Assembly (NCBI GenBank): GCA_963765725.1
Contig: CAVXXI010000001.1
Span: 434,001-498,000, forward strand
Direction: 5' to 3'
From: DASQEH01 sp963765725
GTDB lineage: Bacteria > Actinomycetota > Actinomycetes > Propionibacteriales > Nocardioidaceae
DNA length: 64,000 nt
The notes under the pieces were generated by a model. That model had not been told where the DNA came from. It did not search any database and saw nothing but the letters and a program-made list of their open reading frames with translations. Of the stretch, positions 52,492 to 61,288 are shown in pieces. Numbering within the stretch: the stretch's first letter is position 1; each line of letters begins with the position of its first letter. The translations under genes and the position numbers were made by a program.

Positions 52492-53567
52492 GCGTGCGAC
52501 TCGACTCGCGGCCGCGTACCCGGTTCGCGCTGCCTCCGGGCAGCGAGGCCACGACGACACCGGAGCAGCGCGGGCTGTCACGCGACGGCGTCCGGCTGCT
52601 CGTCGCTCGACCGGACGGCGTGGAGCACGCCAACTTCCGCGACCTGCCCGCGCACCTGTCGCCCGGCGACCTCGTCGTGGTCAACACGTCGGCGACCCTG
52701 CCCGCCGCGGTGAGCGCCGTGCGGAGCCATGGGCTCGAGATGCCGCTCCACGTCGCGGGGGAGCTCCCCGGAGGCGACTGGGTCGTCGAGGTGCGGCGAC
52801 CGGACAACGCCGGACCGGCCGGCGACGTCGCGCCGGGCGAGGTGGTGAGGCTTCCGGGCGGAGTCGCGCTCACGATGGGGGAGTCGTACCCCGATGCCGG
52901 GGTGAGGGGCAGCCGGCTGTGGCGCGCCGATCCGGAACCGCGCGTCGGACGGGTCGGCTATCTGACAGCGCAGGGGCGGCCGATCCGGTACGGCTACCTC
53001 ACGACCGCTACGCGGATGTCGGACCTGCAGACCGTGTACGCCGACGAGCCAGGGAGCGCGGAGATGCCAAGCGCAGGCCGTCCGCTGACGGACCGGTTGC
53101 TGACCCGGTTGATGACGCGCGGTGTCGCGGTGGCGCCGCTGGTGCTCCATACCGGCGTGTCGAGCCCGGAGAAGCACGAGCCGCCCATCCCGGAGCCCTA
53201 TCGCGTGCCTGCGGCGACGGCTCACCTCGTGAACGCCGTCCGACGAGCCGGAGGGCGGGTCGTCGCGGTCGGGACGACGGTGGTTCGGGCCCTGGAGACC
53301 GTAGCGACCGAGGACGGGCGGGTGCGCGCCGGTGAGGGGTGGACCGACCTCGTCATCGGTCCCGCTCACCGCGTCCGGGTCGTCGACGGGCTCATCTCGG
53401 GCCTGCACGAACCGGAGGCGAGCCACCTGCTCATGCTGGAGGCCGTCGCGGGTGCGGACCTGGTGGCAGCCGCGTACGAGGCGGCGGTGGCGAAGCGGTA
53501 CCTGTGGCACGAGTTCGGCGACTCGATGCTCTTCCTGCCCGGCGCGGCCAAGCCGGACCACGGGTGA
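52488..53567 (+). CDS. queA: QueA-like S-adenosylmethionine:tRNA ribosyltransferase-isomerase
   Basis: A protein of 359 residues. RTRFALPPGSEATTTPE is followed by LLVA and DLVVVNTSATLPAAV, then VGRVGYLTAQGRPIRYGYL, LLTRLMTRGVAVAPLVLHTGVSS and HEFGDSMLFLP, matching QueA across its length. QueA builds epoxyqueuosine on tRNA from preQ1. No other queuosine gene (tgt, queG, queC-E) is in the window, and the gene lies behind an SDR and a possible MerR operator, so it might act on another molecule. The usual QueA DY..PxxLIAQ..PR start is degraded (ARTRFALPPGSEA), which also fits a divergent family. ATG overlaps the SDR stop. Confidence 0.82.
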   Translation: MSVRLDSRPRTRFALPPGSEATTTPEQRGLSRDGVRLLVARPDGVEHANFRDLPAHLSPGDLVVVNTSATLPAAVSAVRSHGLEMPLHVAGELPGGDWVVEVRRPDNAGPAGDVAPGEVVRLPGGVALTMGESYPDAGVRGSRLWRADPEPRVGRVGYLTAQGRPIRYGYLTTATRMSDLQTVYADEPGSAEMPSAGRPLTDRLLTRLMTRGVAVAPLVLHTGVSSPEKHEPPIPEPYRVPAATAHLVNAVRRAGGRVVAVGTTVVRALETVATEDGRVRAGEGWTDLVIGPAHRVRVVDGLISGLHEPEASHLLMLEAVAGADLVAAAYEAAVAKRYLWHEFGDSMLFLPGAAKPDHG

Positions 53568-53615
53568 CGGGGCGGCAACCTGTGCTCTGGGCTTCGCCCG
53601 GGGACCCCTGGATGG

Positions 53616-53748
53616 GAAGGACTTGACTCTTCGGCGGGAAGGACTTGACTCTTCGGCGGGAAGGACCTGACTCTTCGGCGGGAAGGACTGGCTCTTCGGC
53701 GGGAAGGACGTGACTCCTGAATGGGAAGGACCTGACTCCTCGGCGAGG
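53616..53748. repeat. 22-bp tandem array, six forward units (family B)
   Basis: Units at 53616-53637, 53638-53659, 53660-53681, 53682-53702 (21 bp), 53703-53724 and 53725-53748. Core is GAAGGACCTGACTCTTCGG with a change of CTCC to CTCTT in the first four. The last two units are closer to the consensus. The array fills the gap between queA and the convergent DUF4439 gene and ends at its stop codon. Compared with the 40.4-kb array, the copies are less uniform. Confidence 0.9.
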
Positions 53749-54174
53749 TCAGGGCTGGACACCGGGGAAGGCGCGAGGCTCGGCACCCCATCCCGTCTCG
53801 CGGAGCGCGCAGTCGGTGAGCGCATCGACGGCCATGGCTCGCGAGCCGTCCGACGTCTTCGACACGGCGAACGCGTACACCGCTGCGCTCCGCCGCTCGA
53901 TCTGCCGGGCCAGCGCCCTGCATCCGGAACTGCCGACGACGGGCCCCGGCAGGCGGTAGGCCGGGTGCGCCGCGACCGGCGTCTGCCCGTTCCGGGTCAG
54001 GACGGCGGTCAAGGCGTCCCGCCGTGCGCGGTGGGCGTCGTAGCAGTCCTGGGCGTAGGTGCGCAGATTGGCGGCGCCGGAGATGTCGGCGAGGACCCCG
54101 CCGACGACCCCATAGCCGTAGACCGCGGCATGCTCCGCGGCCAGGCACTGCTGGACCGCGTCGAGTGCCGTCAC
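53749..54174 (-). CDS. DUF4439 ferritin-like protein
   Basis: A protein of 141 residues, mostly alpha-helical. AVQQCLAAEHAAVYGYGVVGG near residue 6 and CYDAHRARRDALTAVL carry Glu and His residues spaced like a ferritin-like four-helix bundle; LARQIERRSAAVYAFAVSKT follows. Metal binding is inferred from the fold. The GTG at 54174 overlaps the stop of the lipoprotein gene (GTGA), and the longer frame upstream is not conserved. The pair is a usual divergent neighbour of rimP in actinobacteria. Confidence 0.83.
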   Translation of the reverse strand: MTALDAVQQCLAAEHAAVYGYGVVGGVLADISGAANLRTYAQDCYDAHRARRDALTAVLTRNGQTPVAAHPAYRLPGPVVGSSGCRALARQIERRSAAVYAFAVSKTSDGSRAMAVDALTDCALRETGWGAEPRAFPGVQP

Positions 54175-54713
54175 GGTCGCAGTGAGCCTTGCGCGGCCGC
54201 GACGGCGTGCGACGCCGACACTGACGCCAGCAGCCGAGCCAGCAGCCCGGACGAGGCAGCAAGCGCGTCGTCGCGGCGGTGGCGCTGGGCGTCGACGAGG
54301 GCCGATCGAACACGCCCGAGAGCGTCGTCGCGGTTGCCGCGGAACCGACGTGGCCTCGACTGCGGTCTGCGCCCGGCATCGGTGAGCGCCGCCCGCAGGG
54401 CGGCGACGTGAGCGCGCTGCTGGGTCACGAGAGGCGCCAGTACCGGCTTCAGCCGCGGCCGCCCATGCAGGCTGCTCAGGCACGTGACCAGCAACGCGTG
54501 CTCGTCGGCGATGGCGGCGTGCAGCAGCCGTACGTCGGGGCTGGAGCCGGTGACCGAGGAGCCGACGACCTGCTGGTGGTGCAGTCGTCCTGCCACGGCG
54601 GGGCGGGCGGTGTCACCGGTCCGTGCTGCACATCCACTGAGCGCCGCACCGGCGCCGGTGAGCGCGACGCCTTGCAGGAGTTCCCGACGGCTGAGCGGCG
54701 TGCACGTGCTCAC
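54171..54713 (-). CDS. Tat-type lipoprotein with helical domain, partner of DUF4439 protein
   Basis: A protein of 180 residues. SRRELLQGVALTGAGAALSGC is a twin-arginine signal that ends in a lipobox cysteine (residue 28). The outer part is helical, with LLHAAIADEHALLVTCLSSLHG near residue 62 and Arg-rich stretches later. The DEHALL pattern resembles one half of a ferritin-like bundle, so this and the next gene may together form a four-helix unit. That is inference. GTG start at 54713. Head-to-head with rimP, 133 bp between starts. Confidence 0.78.
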   Translation of the reverse strand: MSTCTPLSRRELLQGVALTGAGAALSGCAARTGDTARPAVAGRLHHQQVVGSSVTGSSPDVRLLHAAIADEHALLVTCLSSLHGRPRLKPVLAPLVTQQRAHVAALRAALTDAGRRPQSRPRRFRGNRDDALGRVRSALVDAQRHRRDDALAASSGLLARLLASVSASHAVAAAQGSLRP

Positions 54714-54846
54714 GCGCCGACCGTACAGGATCGTTCCCCGCTCGGCCGCGACGCGCTCGACGGCGGTCTCGGAGCGTTATTCGAAGGGTGGCCTGCTTGT
54801 AGGCTGGACCTCGTACCACCACAACAGAACAGCGAGGGAGTTCGCA

Positions 54847-55365
54847 ATGACCGGTCGCGACTACCGTGGTGCGCTTCTCGACGTGCTGGACGGACCGCTC
54901 GCCGCCAATGGCCTTGACCTCGAAGACGTCCAGGTGACGACTGCGGGCCGGCGACGTGTCGTCAGGGTGCTCGTCGACAAGGACGGTGGCGTCTCCCTCG
55001 ACGACATCGCGGAGGCGACGACCTCCGTCAGCGCGGCGCTCGACTCCGACGACGTCCTGGGAGACGGCTCGTACACCCTGGAGGTCACCTCCCCCGGCGT
55101 CGACAGGCCGTTGACGTCGCCACGCCACTGGCGCCGCAACGTCGACAGGTTGGTCAAGGTCACCCTGCATACACGTCAGACGCTGACCGGCCGCATCCTC
55201 GAGGCCGACGACACCGCGGTGACGCTGACCCGCGACGGACGCCCCACCCGGCTCGAGTACACCGATATCGCGAAGGCGCGTGTCGAGATCGAGTTCAACC
55301 GCCCGGCGACTTCCGTGCGCGACACGGCGACCGCCGGGCGCGACGCGCACGACGACAAGGAGTGA
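54847..55365 (+). CDS. rimP: Ribosome maturation factor RimP
   Basis: A protein of 172 residues, first gene of the nusA-infB operon. LAANGLDLEDVQVTTAGRRRVVRVLVDKDGGVSLDDIAEAT and SYTLEVTSPGVDRPLTSPRHWRRN are the two conserved RimP blocks. It helps assembly of the 30S subunit. ATG at 54847 after GAGGGAG. A possible -10 TAGGCT (54800-54805) lies in the gap, without a clear -35. Confidence 0.94.
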   Translation: MTGRDYRGALLDVLDGPLAANGLDLEDVQVTTAGRRRVVRVLVDKDGGVSLDDIAEATTSVSAALDSDDVLGDGSYTLEVTSPGVDRPLTSPRHWRRNVDRLVKVTLHTRQTLTGRILEADDTAVTLTRDGRPTRLEYTDIAKARVEIEFNRPATSVRDTATAGRDAHDDKE

Positions 55366-55368
55366 ATC

Positions 55369-56379
55369 ATGGACATCGACATGGCCATCTTGCGCTCGCT
55401 CGAGCGTGAGAAGGAGATCTCCCTCGACGTCTTGATCGACGCCATCGAGTCGGCACTCCTGGTCGCGTACCAGCGCACTCCGGGCGCCGAGGTCGACTCG
55501 AGGGTCAACCTCGACCGCAAGTCGGGGCACGTCCGGGTGCTCGTCCAGGAACGCGACGAGAGCGGCGACGTGGTCCGTGAGTGGGACGACACGCCCGAGG
55601 GCTTCGGCAGGATCGCGGCGACCACCGCCAAGCAGGTCATCCTGCAGCGCCTGCGCGACGCCGAGGACGACCTCCGGTTCGGCGAGTTCTCCGGCAAGGA
55701 GGGCGACGTCATCTCCGGTGTCGTCCAGCAGGGCCGCGACCCCGAGATGGTCTTCGTCGACGTCGGGAAGGTGGAGGCGATCCTTCCGTCAGCCGAGCGG
55801 GTCCCCGGCGAGCGCTACGAGCACGGCCAGCGGCTGCGCTGCCTCGTGGTGACGGTGCGGAAGGGGCCGCGCGGTCCTCAGGTGATGGTCTCGCGGTCGC
55901 ACCCCAACCTGGTCAAGAAGCTGTTCGCCCTCGAGGTGCCCGAGATCGCCGACGGAACCGTCGAGATCGCCGGCATCGCCCGCGAGGCGGGCCACCGCAC
56001 GAAGGTGGCCGTACGCACTTCCACCGCCGGCGTCAACGCGAAGGGCGCCTGCATCGGCCCCATGGGGCAGCGCGTCCGCAACGTGATGACCGAGCTGCAC
56101 GGCGAGAAGATCGACATCGTGGACTGGTCGGAGGACCCGGCCGAGATGATCGCGCACGCCCTGTCTCCGGCCCGGGTGTCGTCGGTGGAGATCGTCGACG
56201 AGGCGGCCCGGTCGGCGCGTGTCGTCGTGCCGGACTTCCAGCTCTCGCTCGCGATCGGCAAAGAGGGGCAGAACGCCCGTCTCGCTGCCCGGATGACCGG
56301 CTGGCGCATCGACATCCGCTCGGACTCACCGCCACAGGAGGCCAAGGCGCCCGCGACCGCGGAGGCCCAGCGGCCGTAG
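55369..56379 (+). CDS. nusA: Transcription termination/antitermination factor NusA
   Basis: A protein of 336 residues. N-terminal domain MDIDMAILRSLEREKEISLDVLIDAIESALLVAYQRT in part, S1 domain about 110-180 (GDVISGVVQQGRDPEMVFVDVGKVEAILP), then two KH domains (GACIGPMGQRVRNVMTELHGEKIDIVDW and SLAIGKEGQNARLAARMTGWRIDI). The C-terminal acidic repeats of E. coli NusA are absent, as is usual in actinobacteria. It begins three bases after rimP. The end is followed by GGCCCGGCGGCC-type short GC repeats. Confidence 0.96.
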   Translation: MDIDMAILRSLEREKEISLDVLIDAIESALLVAYQRTPGAEVDSRVNLDRKSGHVRVLVQERDESGDVVREWDDTPEGFGRIAATTAKQVILQRLRDAEDDLRFGEFSGKEGDVISGVVQQGRDPEMVFVDVGKVEAILPSAERVPGERYEHGQRLRCLVVTVRKGPRGPQVMVSRSHPNLVKKLFALEVPEIADGTVEIAGIAREAGHRTKVAVRTSTAGVNAKGACIGPMGQRVRNVMTELHGEKIDIVDWSEDPAEMIAHALSPARVSSVEIVDEAARSARVVVPDFQLSLAIGKEGQNARLAARMTGWRIDIRSDSPPQEAKAPATAEAQRP

Positions 56380-56449
56380 GCCCGGCGGCCCGAGGCCCGG
56401 CGGCGAGGGATTGGCGAGCCGGTACGCCCACGCGGTAGACTTGACGCCG

Positions 56450-56767
56450 ATGAGCTCGACGCCTCCGGTGCGCACCTGTGTGGGTTGCCGGGAGCGGACC
56501 AGCAAGTCAAACCTCTTGCGTGTCGTCGCCGACCACAGCGGGCCTAGGTGGTCCGTGGTCCCCGACGAGCAGGGGAGAGGTTCCGGTAGGGGTGCGCACC
56601 TGCATCCCCGCCTCGCGTGTCTGGATCTCGCCGAACGCCGTCGTGCGTTCCCCCGGGCGTTACGCCTGGAGGGTTCGCCCGACACCGGTCCGGTGCGGTT
56701 CTGGATCTCGGCTCGCAACCAGTCCTCGCCCGAGGAACTGCAGTTCACACACGAACGGCTGGCGTGA
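56450..56767 (+). CDS. ylxR: YlxR (DUF448) RNA-binding protein
   Basis: A protein of 105 residues. VRTCVGCRERTSKSNLLRVV and GRGAHLHPRLACLDLAERRRAFPRALRL are the two conserved YlxR blocks, with the C-x-x-C pair and the GRGA turn. Usually placed between nusA and infB; it binds RNA and has been linked to control of transcription and RNase P. The ATG at 56450 is close behind a TAGACT box at 56436-56441, so the gene may also have its own leaderless start, though the TTGGCG box is 19 bp away. The tail of about 25 residues beyond the domain is not conserved. Confidence 0.9.
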   Translation: MSSTPPVRTCVGCRERTSKSNLLRVVADHSGPRWSVVPDEQGRGSGRGAHLHPRLACLDLAERRRAFPRALRLEGSPDTGPVRFWISARNQSSPEELQFTHERLA

Positions 56768-56883
56768 CCAGCAAGAGAGTGGAGCAGCGGCTCATGACAT
56801 CTCGATGAGTTTCAACCGATGACTACACCCGTCAACTAACGGTTCGTGCCCTTCCTGGGTCCGGACGCCCACGAAGGAGAACA

Positions 56884-59721
56884 GTGGCTAAAGCCAGAGT
56901 CCATGAACTCGCCAAGGAGTTCGGGGTGCCGAGCAAGAACGTGCTCGACGCACTCAAGGAGATGGGGGAGTTCGTCAAGTCGGCCTCCTCCACGGTGGAG
57001 GCGCCCGTCGCCCGTCGGCTCGAGGAGCTGCACGGCGAGGCGTGGAAGAGCGCAGCGGCCGCGAAGGCCGCCAAGTCCGCCGCCAAGAAAACCGCCGGGT
57101 CAGCCTCGGCACCCGCCGAGCCGGCTGCCGCCGCGGTGGCCGTCGACACGATCGCGTCCAACGGTGACGTATCGGTCGGCGCCGGTCCGCGGTCGACGCC
57201 GCTCCCGCCCGAGCCTGCGACGGCTCCCGGAGACCTGCCCGTGGCACCCGAGCAGCCTCGTGCTCCGGCGGCCGAGACGCCGGCACCGCGGCTCGCCGCC
57301 CCTGCAGCCAGCGCCGCGCCGGCACCGGCCAACCCCGCGGCGATGCCGCGGCCACCCAAACCCGCGGGTCCCCGACCCGGCAACAACCCGTTCTCGGCCA
57401 CCCAGGGCATGCAGCGCCCCGGCCGGCCGGCACCGGGCCAGGTCCCGCCGCGCCCGCCGGCGGCACGCGGCGACTTCCCCGAGCGCAGCGACCGGCCCGA
57501 CTCCCGCGCGGGTCGCCCGGGCGGCGTCCCGGGCGCTCCGCGTCCCAACCCCGCGATGATGCCCACTCGCTCGCCCGGCGTCGGCGGGCCCGGCGCCCGG
57601 GGCGGCGGCGGCCTGCGGTCCGGCCCCGGTGGTCCAGGCCGCTCCGCCGGCACCGGCGCGCCGACCCGTGGCGGCGCACCCGCGCGTGGCGGTAGCCGTG
57701 GCGGCTACGCCGGCGGTGGCGCTCCCGGTGGCGCACCGAGCGGTGTACCGACCGGAAGCGGCCGCCCCGGCAGCAACCGCAACAGCCGCGGCACCACCCA
57801 GGGCGCCTTCGGGCGTCCGGGCGGACCGTCGAGGCGCGGGCGCAAGTCCAAGCGCGCCCGCCGCCAGGAGTTCGAGCAGATGCAGGCGCCGTCGATCGGC
57901 GGTGTCCGCGTCCGCAAGGGCGACGGCGAGACCGTACGGCTGTCCCGCGGCGCGTCCCTCACCGACTTCGCCGAGAAGGTCGGCGTGGATGCCGCGTCGC
58001 TTGTCCAGGTCCTGTTCGCCCTGGGCGAGATGGTCACGGCGACGCAGTCCGTCAACGACGAGACGCTGCGCATCCTCGGTGAGGAGATGAACTACAACAT
58101 CGAGGTGGTCTCGCCCGAGGACGAGGACAAGGACCTGCTGGACTCGTTCAACATCGAGTTCGGTGAGGACGAGGGTGGCGAGGAGGCCCTGGTGGCACGC
58201 CCGCCCGTCGTCACCGTCATGGGTCACGTCGACCACGGCAAGACCAAGCTCCTGGACGCCATCCGCGACGCGAACGTGGTGGCCAAGGAGGCCGGCGGCA
58301 TCACTCAGCACATCGGTGCCTACCAGGTCGTCACCGAGGTCGACGGCACCGAGCGCAGGATCACGTTCATCGACACCCCGGGTCACGAGGCCTTCACCGC
58401 CATGCGTATGCGTGGTGCGCAGGCGACGGACATCGCGATCCTGGTCGTGGCCGCCGACGACGGCGTGATGCCGCAGACGATCGAGGCGCTCAACCACGCG
58501 AAGGCAGCGAACGTGCCGATCGTGGTCGCGGTGAACAAGATCGACAAGGAGGACGCCGACCCGACCAAGGTCCGGGGTCAGCTCACCGAGTACGGCCTGG
58601 TGCCCGAGGAGTACGGCGGCGACACCATGTTCGTCGACGTCTCGGCGCGGGCCAACCTCAACATCGACAAGCTGCTCGAGGCGATCGTGCTGACCACCGA
58701 CGCGGCTCTGGACCTGCGGGCGAACCCCGACCAGGACGCCCAGGGTCTCGTCATCGAGGCGCACCTCGACCGTGGCCGTGGACCGGTGGCGACAGTGCTC
58801 GTCCAGCGCGGCACCCTCCGGCTCGGTGACTCGATCGTGGCCGGACCGGCTCACGGGCGCGTACGGGCGATGCTCGACGAGCACGGTGCCTCTGTCGAGG
58901 AGGCGCCGCCGAGCCGACCCGTGATGGTCATGGGCCTCACGGCCGTGCCGGGCGCGGGCGACAACTTCCTGGTCGTCGCCGACGACCGGGTGGCCCGGCA
59001 GATCGCCGAGAAGCGCGACGCCCGCGAGCGTGCGGCCATGCTCGCCAAGAGCACCGGCCGGCGAACCCTCGAGGACTTCCTGACCAGTATGGAGAAGGGC
59101 GTCTCGGAGGAGCTGCTGCTCATCCTGAAGGGTGACGTCTCGGGTTCCGTCGAGGCTCTCGAGGACGCCCTGGCCAAGATCGACGTCGGCGACGACGTCA
59201 GCCTGCGCGTCATCGACCGCGGTGTCGGTGCCATCACCGAGACCAACGTGATGCTGGCCGCCGCGTCCAACGCCGTCATCATCGGCTTCAACGTGCGGCC
59301 GCAGGGCAAGGCCACCGAGGTCGCGGACCGAGAAGGCGTCGACATCCGCTACTACACGGTGATCTACCAGGCGATCGACGACGTCGAGGCTGCCCTGAAG
59401 GGCATGCTCAAGCCTGAGTTCGTCGAGTCGCAGCTGGGGACGGCCGAGATCCGCGAGGTGTTCCGGTCCTCCCGGATCGGCAACATCGCCGGCTGCCTGG
59501 TCACGTCGGGGATCATGCGCCGCAACGCCAAGGCGCGCCTGATCCGCGACGGGTCCGTGGTCGCTGACAACCTCGACATCTCCTCGCTCCGGCGGGAGAA
59601 GGACGACGCGACCGAGGTCCGTGAGGGGTTCGAGTGCGGGTTGACCCTCGGCGGGTACAACGACATCAAGATCGGCGATGTCGTCGAGACGTTCGAGATG
59701 CGGGAGATCCCGCGTGCATGA
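56884..59721 (+). CDS. infB: Translation initiation factor IF-2
   Basis: A protein of 945 residues. IF2_N-type start (VHELAKEFGVPSKNVLDALKEMGEFVKSASSTVE in part), then about 270 residues rich in Ala, Pro, Gly and Arg, with RGG-like runs. G domain: GHVDHGKT (447-454), DTPGHEAF, NKID. Domains II-IV follow, with LKGDVSGSVEALEDAL and the C-terminal fMet-tRNA-binding SGIMRRNAKARLIRDGSVV. The length is typical of actinobacterial IF-2, whose N-terminal part is long. GTG start at 56884, after an AAGGAGAA site. The gap before it (56768-56883) shows nothing else. Confidence 0.96.
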   Translation: MAKARVHELAKEFGVPSKNVLDALKEMGEFVKSASSTVEAPVARRLEELHGEAWKSAAAAKAAKSAAKKTAGSASAPAEPAAAAVAVDTIASNGDVSVGAGPRSTPLPPEPATAPGDLPVAPEQPRAPAAETPAPRLAAPAASAAPAPANPAAMPRPPKPAGPRPGNNPFSATQGMQRPGRPAPGQVPPRPPAARGDFPERSDRPDSRAGRPGGVPGAPRPNPAMMPTRSPGVGGPGARGGGGLRSGPGGPGRSAGTGAPTRGGAPARGGSRGGYAGGGAPGGAPSGVPTGSGRPGSNRNSRGTTQGAFGRPGGPSRRGRKSKRARRQEFEQMQAPSIGGVRVRKGDGETVRLSRGASLTDFAEKVGVDAASLVQVLFALGEMVTATQSVNDETLRILGEEMNYNIEVVSPEDEDKDLLDSFNIEFGEDEGGEEALVARPPVVTVMGHVDHGKTKLLDAIRDANVVAKEAGGITQHIGAYQVVTEVDGTERRITFIDTPGHEAFTAMRMRGAQATDIAILVVAADDGVMPQTIEALNHAKAANVPIVVAVNKIDKEDADPTKVRGQLTEYGLVPEEYGGDTMFVDVSARANLNIDKLLEAIVLTTDAALDLRANPDQDAQGLVIEAHLDRGRGPVATVLVQRGTLRLGDSIVAGPAHGRVRAMLDEHGASVEEAPPSRPVMVMGLTAVPGAGDNFLVVADDRVARQIAEKRDARERAAMLAKSTGRRTLEDFLTSMEKGVSEELLLILKGDVSGSVEALEDALAKIDVGDDVSLRVIDRGVGAITETNVMLAAASNAVIIGFNVRPQGKATEVADREGVDIRYYTVIYQAIDDVEAALKGMLKPEFVESQLGTAEIREVFRSSRIGNIAGCLVTSGIMRRNAKARLIRDGSVVADNLDISSLRREKDDATEVREGFECGLTLGGYNDIKIGDVVETFEMREIPRA

Positions 59722-59775
59722 CCGAGGTCCCACGGTCGGCCGTCCGGGATCGCCCGGAGCGGCCCGGCCGTAGCA

Positions 59776-59807
59776 GTCGGCGCCGCAGTCTCGGCTGCGG
59801 CGCCGGC
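59776..59807 (+). terminator. GC-rich hairpin between infB and rbfA
   Basis: Arms GTCGGCGCCGCAG (59776-59788) and CTGCGGCGCCGGC (59795-59807) pair over 13 bases with one G-U and a six-base loop. No T-run follows. It may reduce read-through or act as a stabiliser between infB and the rbfA-truB pair. In many actinobacteria a DUF503 gene lies at this spot; here the 150-bp gap has none. Confidence 0.55.
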
Positions 59808-59871
59808 GCCCGGTGCCCTGCTGTGCCGCATGTTCGGCGGGCATCCCTACCCACACATTGGAGGCGCACGC

Positions 59872-60366
59872 ATGAGCTCTGGCCGGGTACGCAAGGTCGC
59901 GGACCGCATCAAGGTGATCGTCGCGGAGATGCTCGAGCGCCGGATCAAGGACGCCAGGCTCGGGTTCGTGACGATCACCGACGTACGCGTTACCGGTGAC
60001 ACGCAGCACGCCAGCATCTTCTACACCGTCCTCGGTGACGACGATGAGCGCGCCGCGTCCGCGGCGGCACTCGAGAGCGCGCGAGGGCTGATCCGGTCGG
60101 AGGTCGGCAAGCAGCTGGGGATGCGGCACTCGCCGACCCTGGAATTCATCCTCGACGCGCTGCCGGAGTCGGCCGCGCGCATCGAGGACCTGCTGGCGCG
60201 GGCCCGGCGAGAGGACGCCGAGGTCGCGGCGTCGGCGGCGTCGGCGAGCTATGCCGGCGACGCCGACCCCTACAAGCACCCTGACGACGAGCCTGAAGGT
60301 GACGAGCCCGACGAGGACGAGCCCGCGCTCGGCGACGCCGAGGTCGACGCCGATGGTCGCCGCTGA
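59872..60366 (+). CDS. rbfA: Ribosome-binding factor A
   Basis: A protein of 164 residues. RVRKVADRIKVIVAEMLERRIKDARLGFVTITDVRVTGD is followed by ASIFYTVLGDDDERAASAAALESARGLIRSEVGKQL and LPESAARIEDLLARAR: the full KH-type RbfA fold. The C-terminal 45 residues are acidic (DDEPEGDEPDEDEP) and vary in this family. ATG at 59872 after GGAGG. It overlaps truB by 14 bp. RbfA helps mature the 5' end of 16S rRNA. Confidence 0.94.
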   Translation: MSSGRVRKVADRIKVIVAEMLERRIKDARLGFVTITDVRVTGDTQHASIFYTVLGDDDERAASAAALESARGLIRSEVGKQLGMRHSPTLEFILDALPESAARIEDLLARARREDAEVAASAASASYAGDADPYKHPDDEPEGDEPDEDEPALGDAEVDADGRR

Positions 60367-61285
60367 CGGCCTGCTCGTCATCGACAAGCCCGCGGGCTGG
60401 ACGTCCCACGACGTCGTCGCCCGCGGTCGGCGGCTCGCCGGCACCCGCAAGGTCGGCCACGCGGGCACCCTGGACCCGATGGCGACCGGGGTGCTCGTCC
60501 TCGGCGTCGGGCGAGCCACCCGGCTGCTTGGCCACGTCGCGCTGACGACCAAGGGCTACTCCGCGACCATCCGGCTCGGGCGCACGACGGTTACCGACGA
60601 CGCCGACGGCGACACCCTTGTCGACGTCGACGCGAGCCGGCTGAGCGACGAGCAGGTCGCGGGAGCGCTCGAGGCCTTTCGCGGCGACATCGAGCAGGTG
60701 CCGTCGTCGGTATCGGCGGTCAAGATCCGTGGCGAACGCGCGTACAAGCGGGTCCGCAGCGGCGAATCGGTCGAGATCCCGGCCCGGCGGGTCCACATCA
60801 GTGCCCTGTCGTTGCTCGCCCTCGAGCGCACGGGTCCGTTCCTCGACGCCGCCGTAAACGTGGAGTGCTCCAGCGGGACCTACATCCGTGCCCTGGCGAG
60901 GGATCTGGGACACGTACTGGGTGTCGGCGGTCACCTGACCCGGCTGCGCCGCGTACGCGTCGGCCCCTTCACGGCGAAGCAGGCACACGACCTCGATGCC
61001 CTGGCGGCGCTGGAGCCTGCCGCCCTGCCGGTGGTGTCGATCGACGACGTCGCGCGGGAGTGTTTCGCCTCGTACGTCGTCGATGAAGCCCAGGTCACCG
61101 CGGTACGCAACGGCCGGCCCCTCGAGCTACGCCTGGACCGCGCAGCGCCCGTAGCGGTGGCAGGCGCGGACCCGGGCGGGGCCGCTGCTCCCGTCGCCGT
61201 GCTGGCACCGGGTGGGCGGTTCCTCGCCCTGTACGAGCAGCACGGCCCGACCGCCCGGCCGGTCGCCGTCTTCGACCCCGCCTGA
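60353..61285 (+). CDS. truB: tRNA pseudouridine(55) synthase
   Basis: A protein of 310 residues. DGLLVIDKPAGWTSHDVVARGRR at the N-terminus. The catalytic aspartate is Asp41 in HAGTLDPMATGVL. KGYSATIRLG and SSGTYIRALARDLGHVLGVGGHLTRLRR are further TruB blocks; a C-terminal PUA-like part follows. It forms pseudouridine 55 in tRNA. Start ATG at 60353 is in the acidic tail of rbfA. The gene ends at the 61.3-kb 22-bp arrays. Confidence 0.95.
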   Translation: MVAADGLLVIDKPAGWTSHDVVARGRRLAGTRKVGHAGTLDPMATGVLVLGVGRATRLLGHVALTTKGYSATIRLGRTTVTDDADGDTLVDVDASRLSDEQVAGALEAFRGDIEQVPSSVSAVKIRGERAYKRVRSGESVEIPARRVHISALSLLALERTGPFLDAAVNVECSSGTYIRALARDLGHVLGVGGHLTRLRRVRVGPFTAKQAHDLDALAALEPAALPVVSIDDVARECFASYVVDEAQVTAVRNGRPLELRLDRAAPVAVAGADPGGAAAPVAVLAPGGRFLALYEQHGPTARPVAVFDPA

Positions 61286-61288
61286 CCG

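Noticed and set aside
57100..60552. Minus-strand open frame of 1150 codons opposite infB and rbfA
   Set aside because: It mirrors infB on the other strand in GC-rich DNA, has Arg/His-rich low-complexity composition and no ribosome site or recognisable motif.
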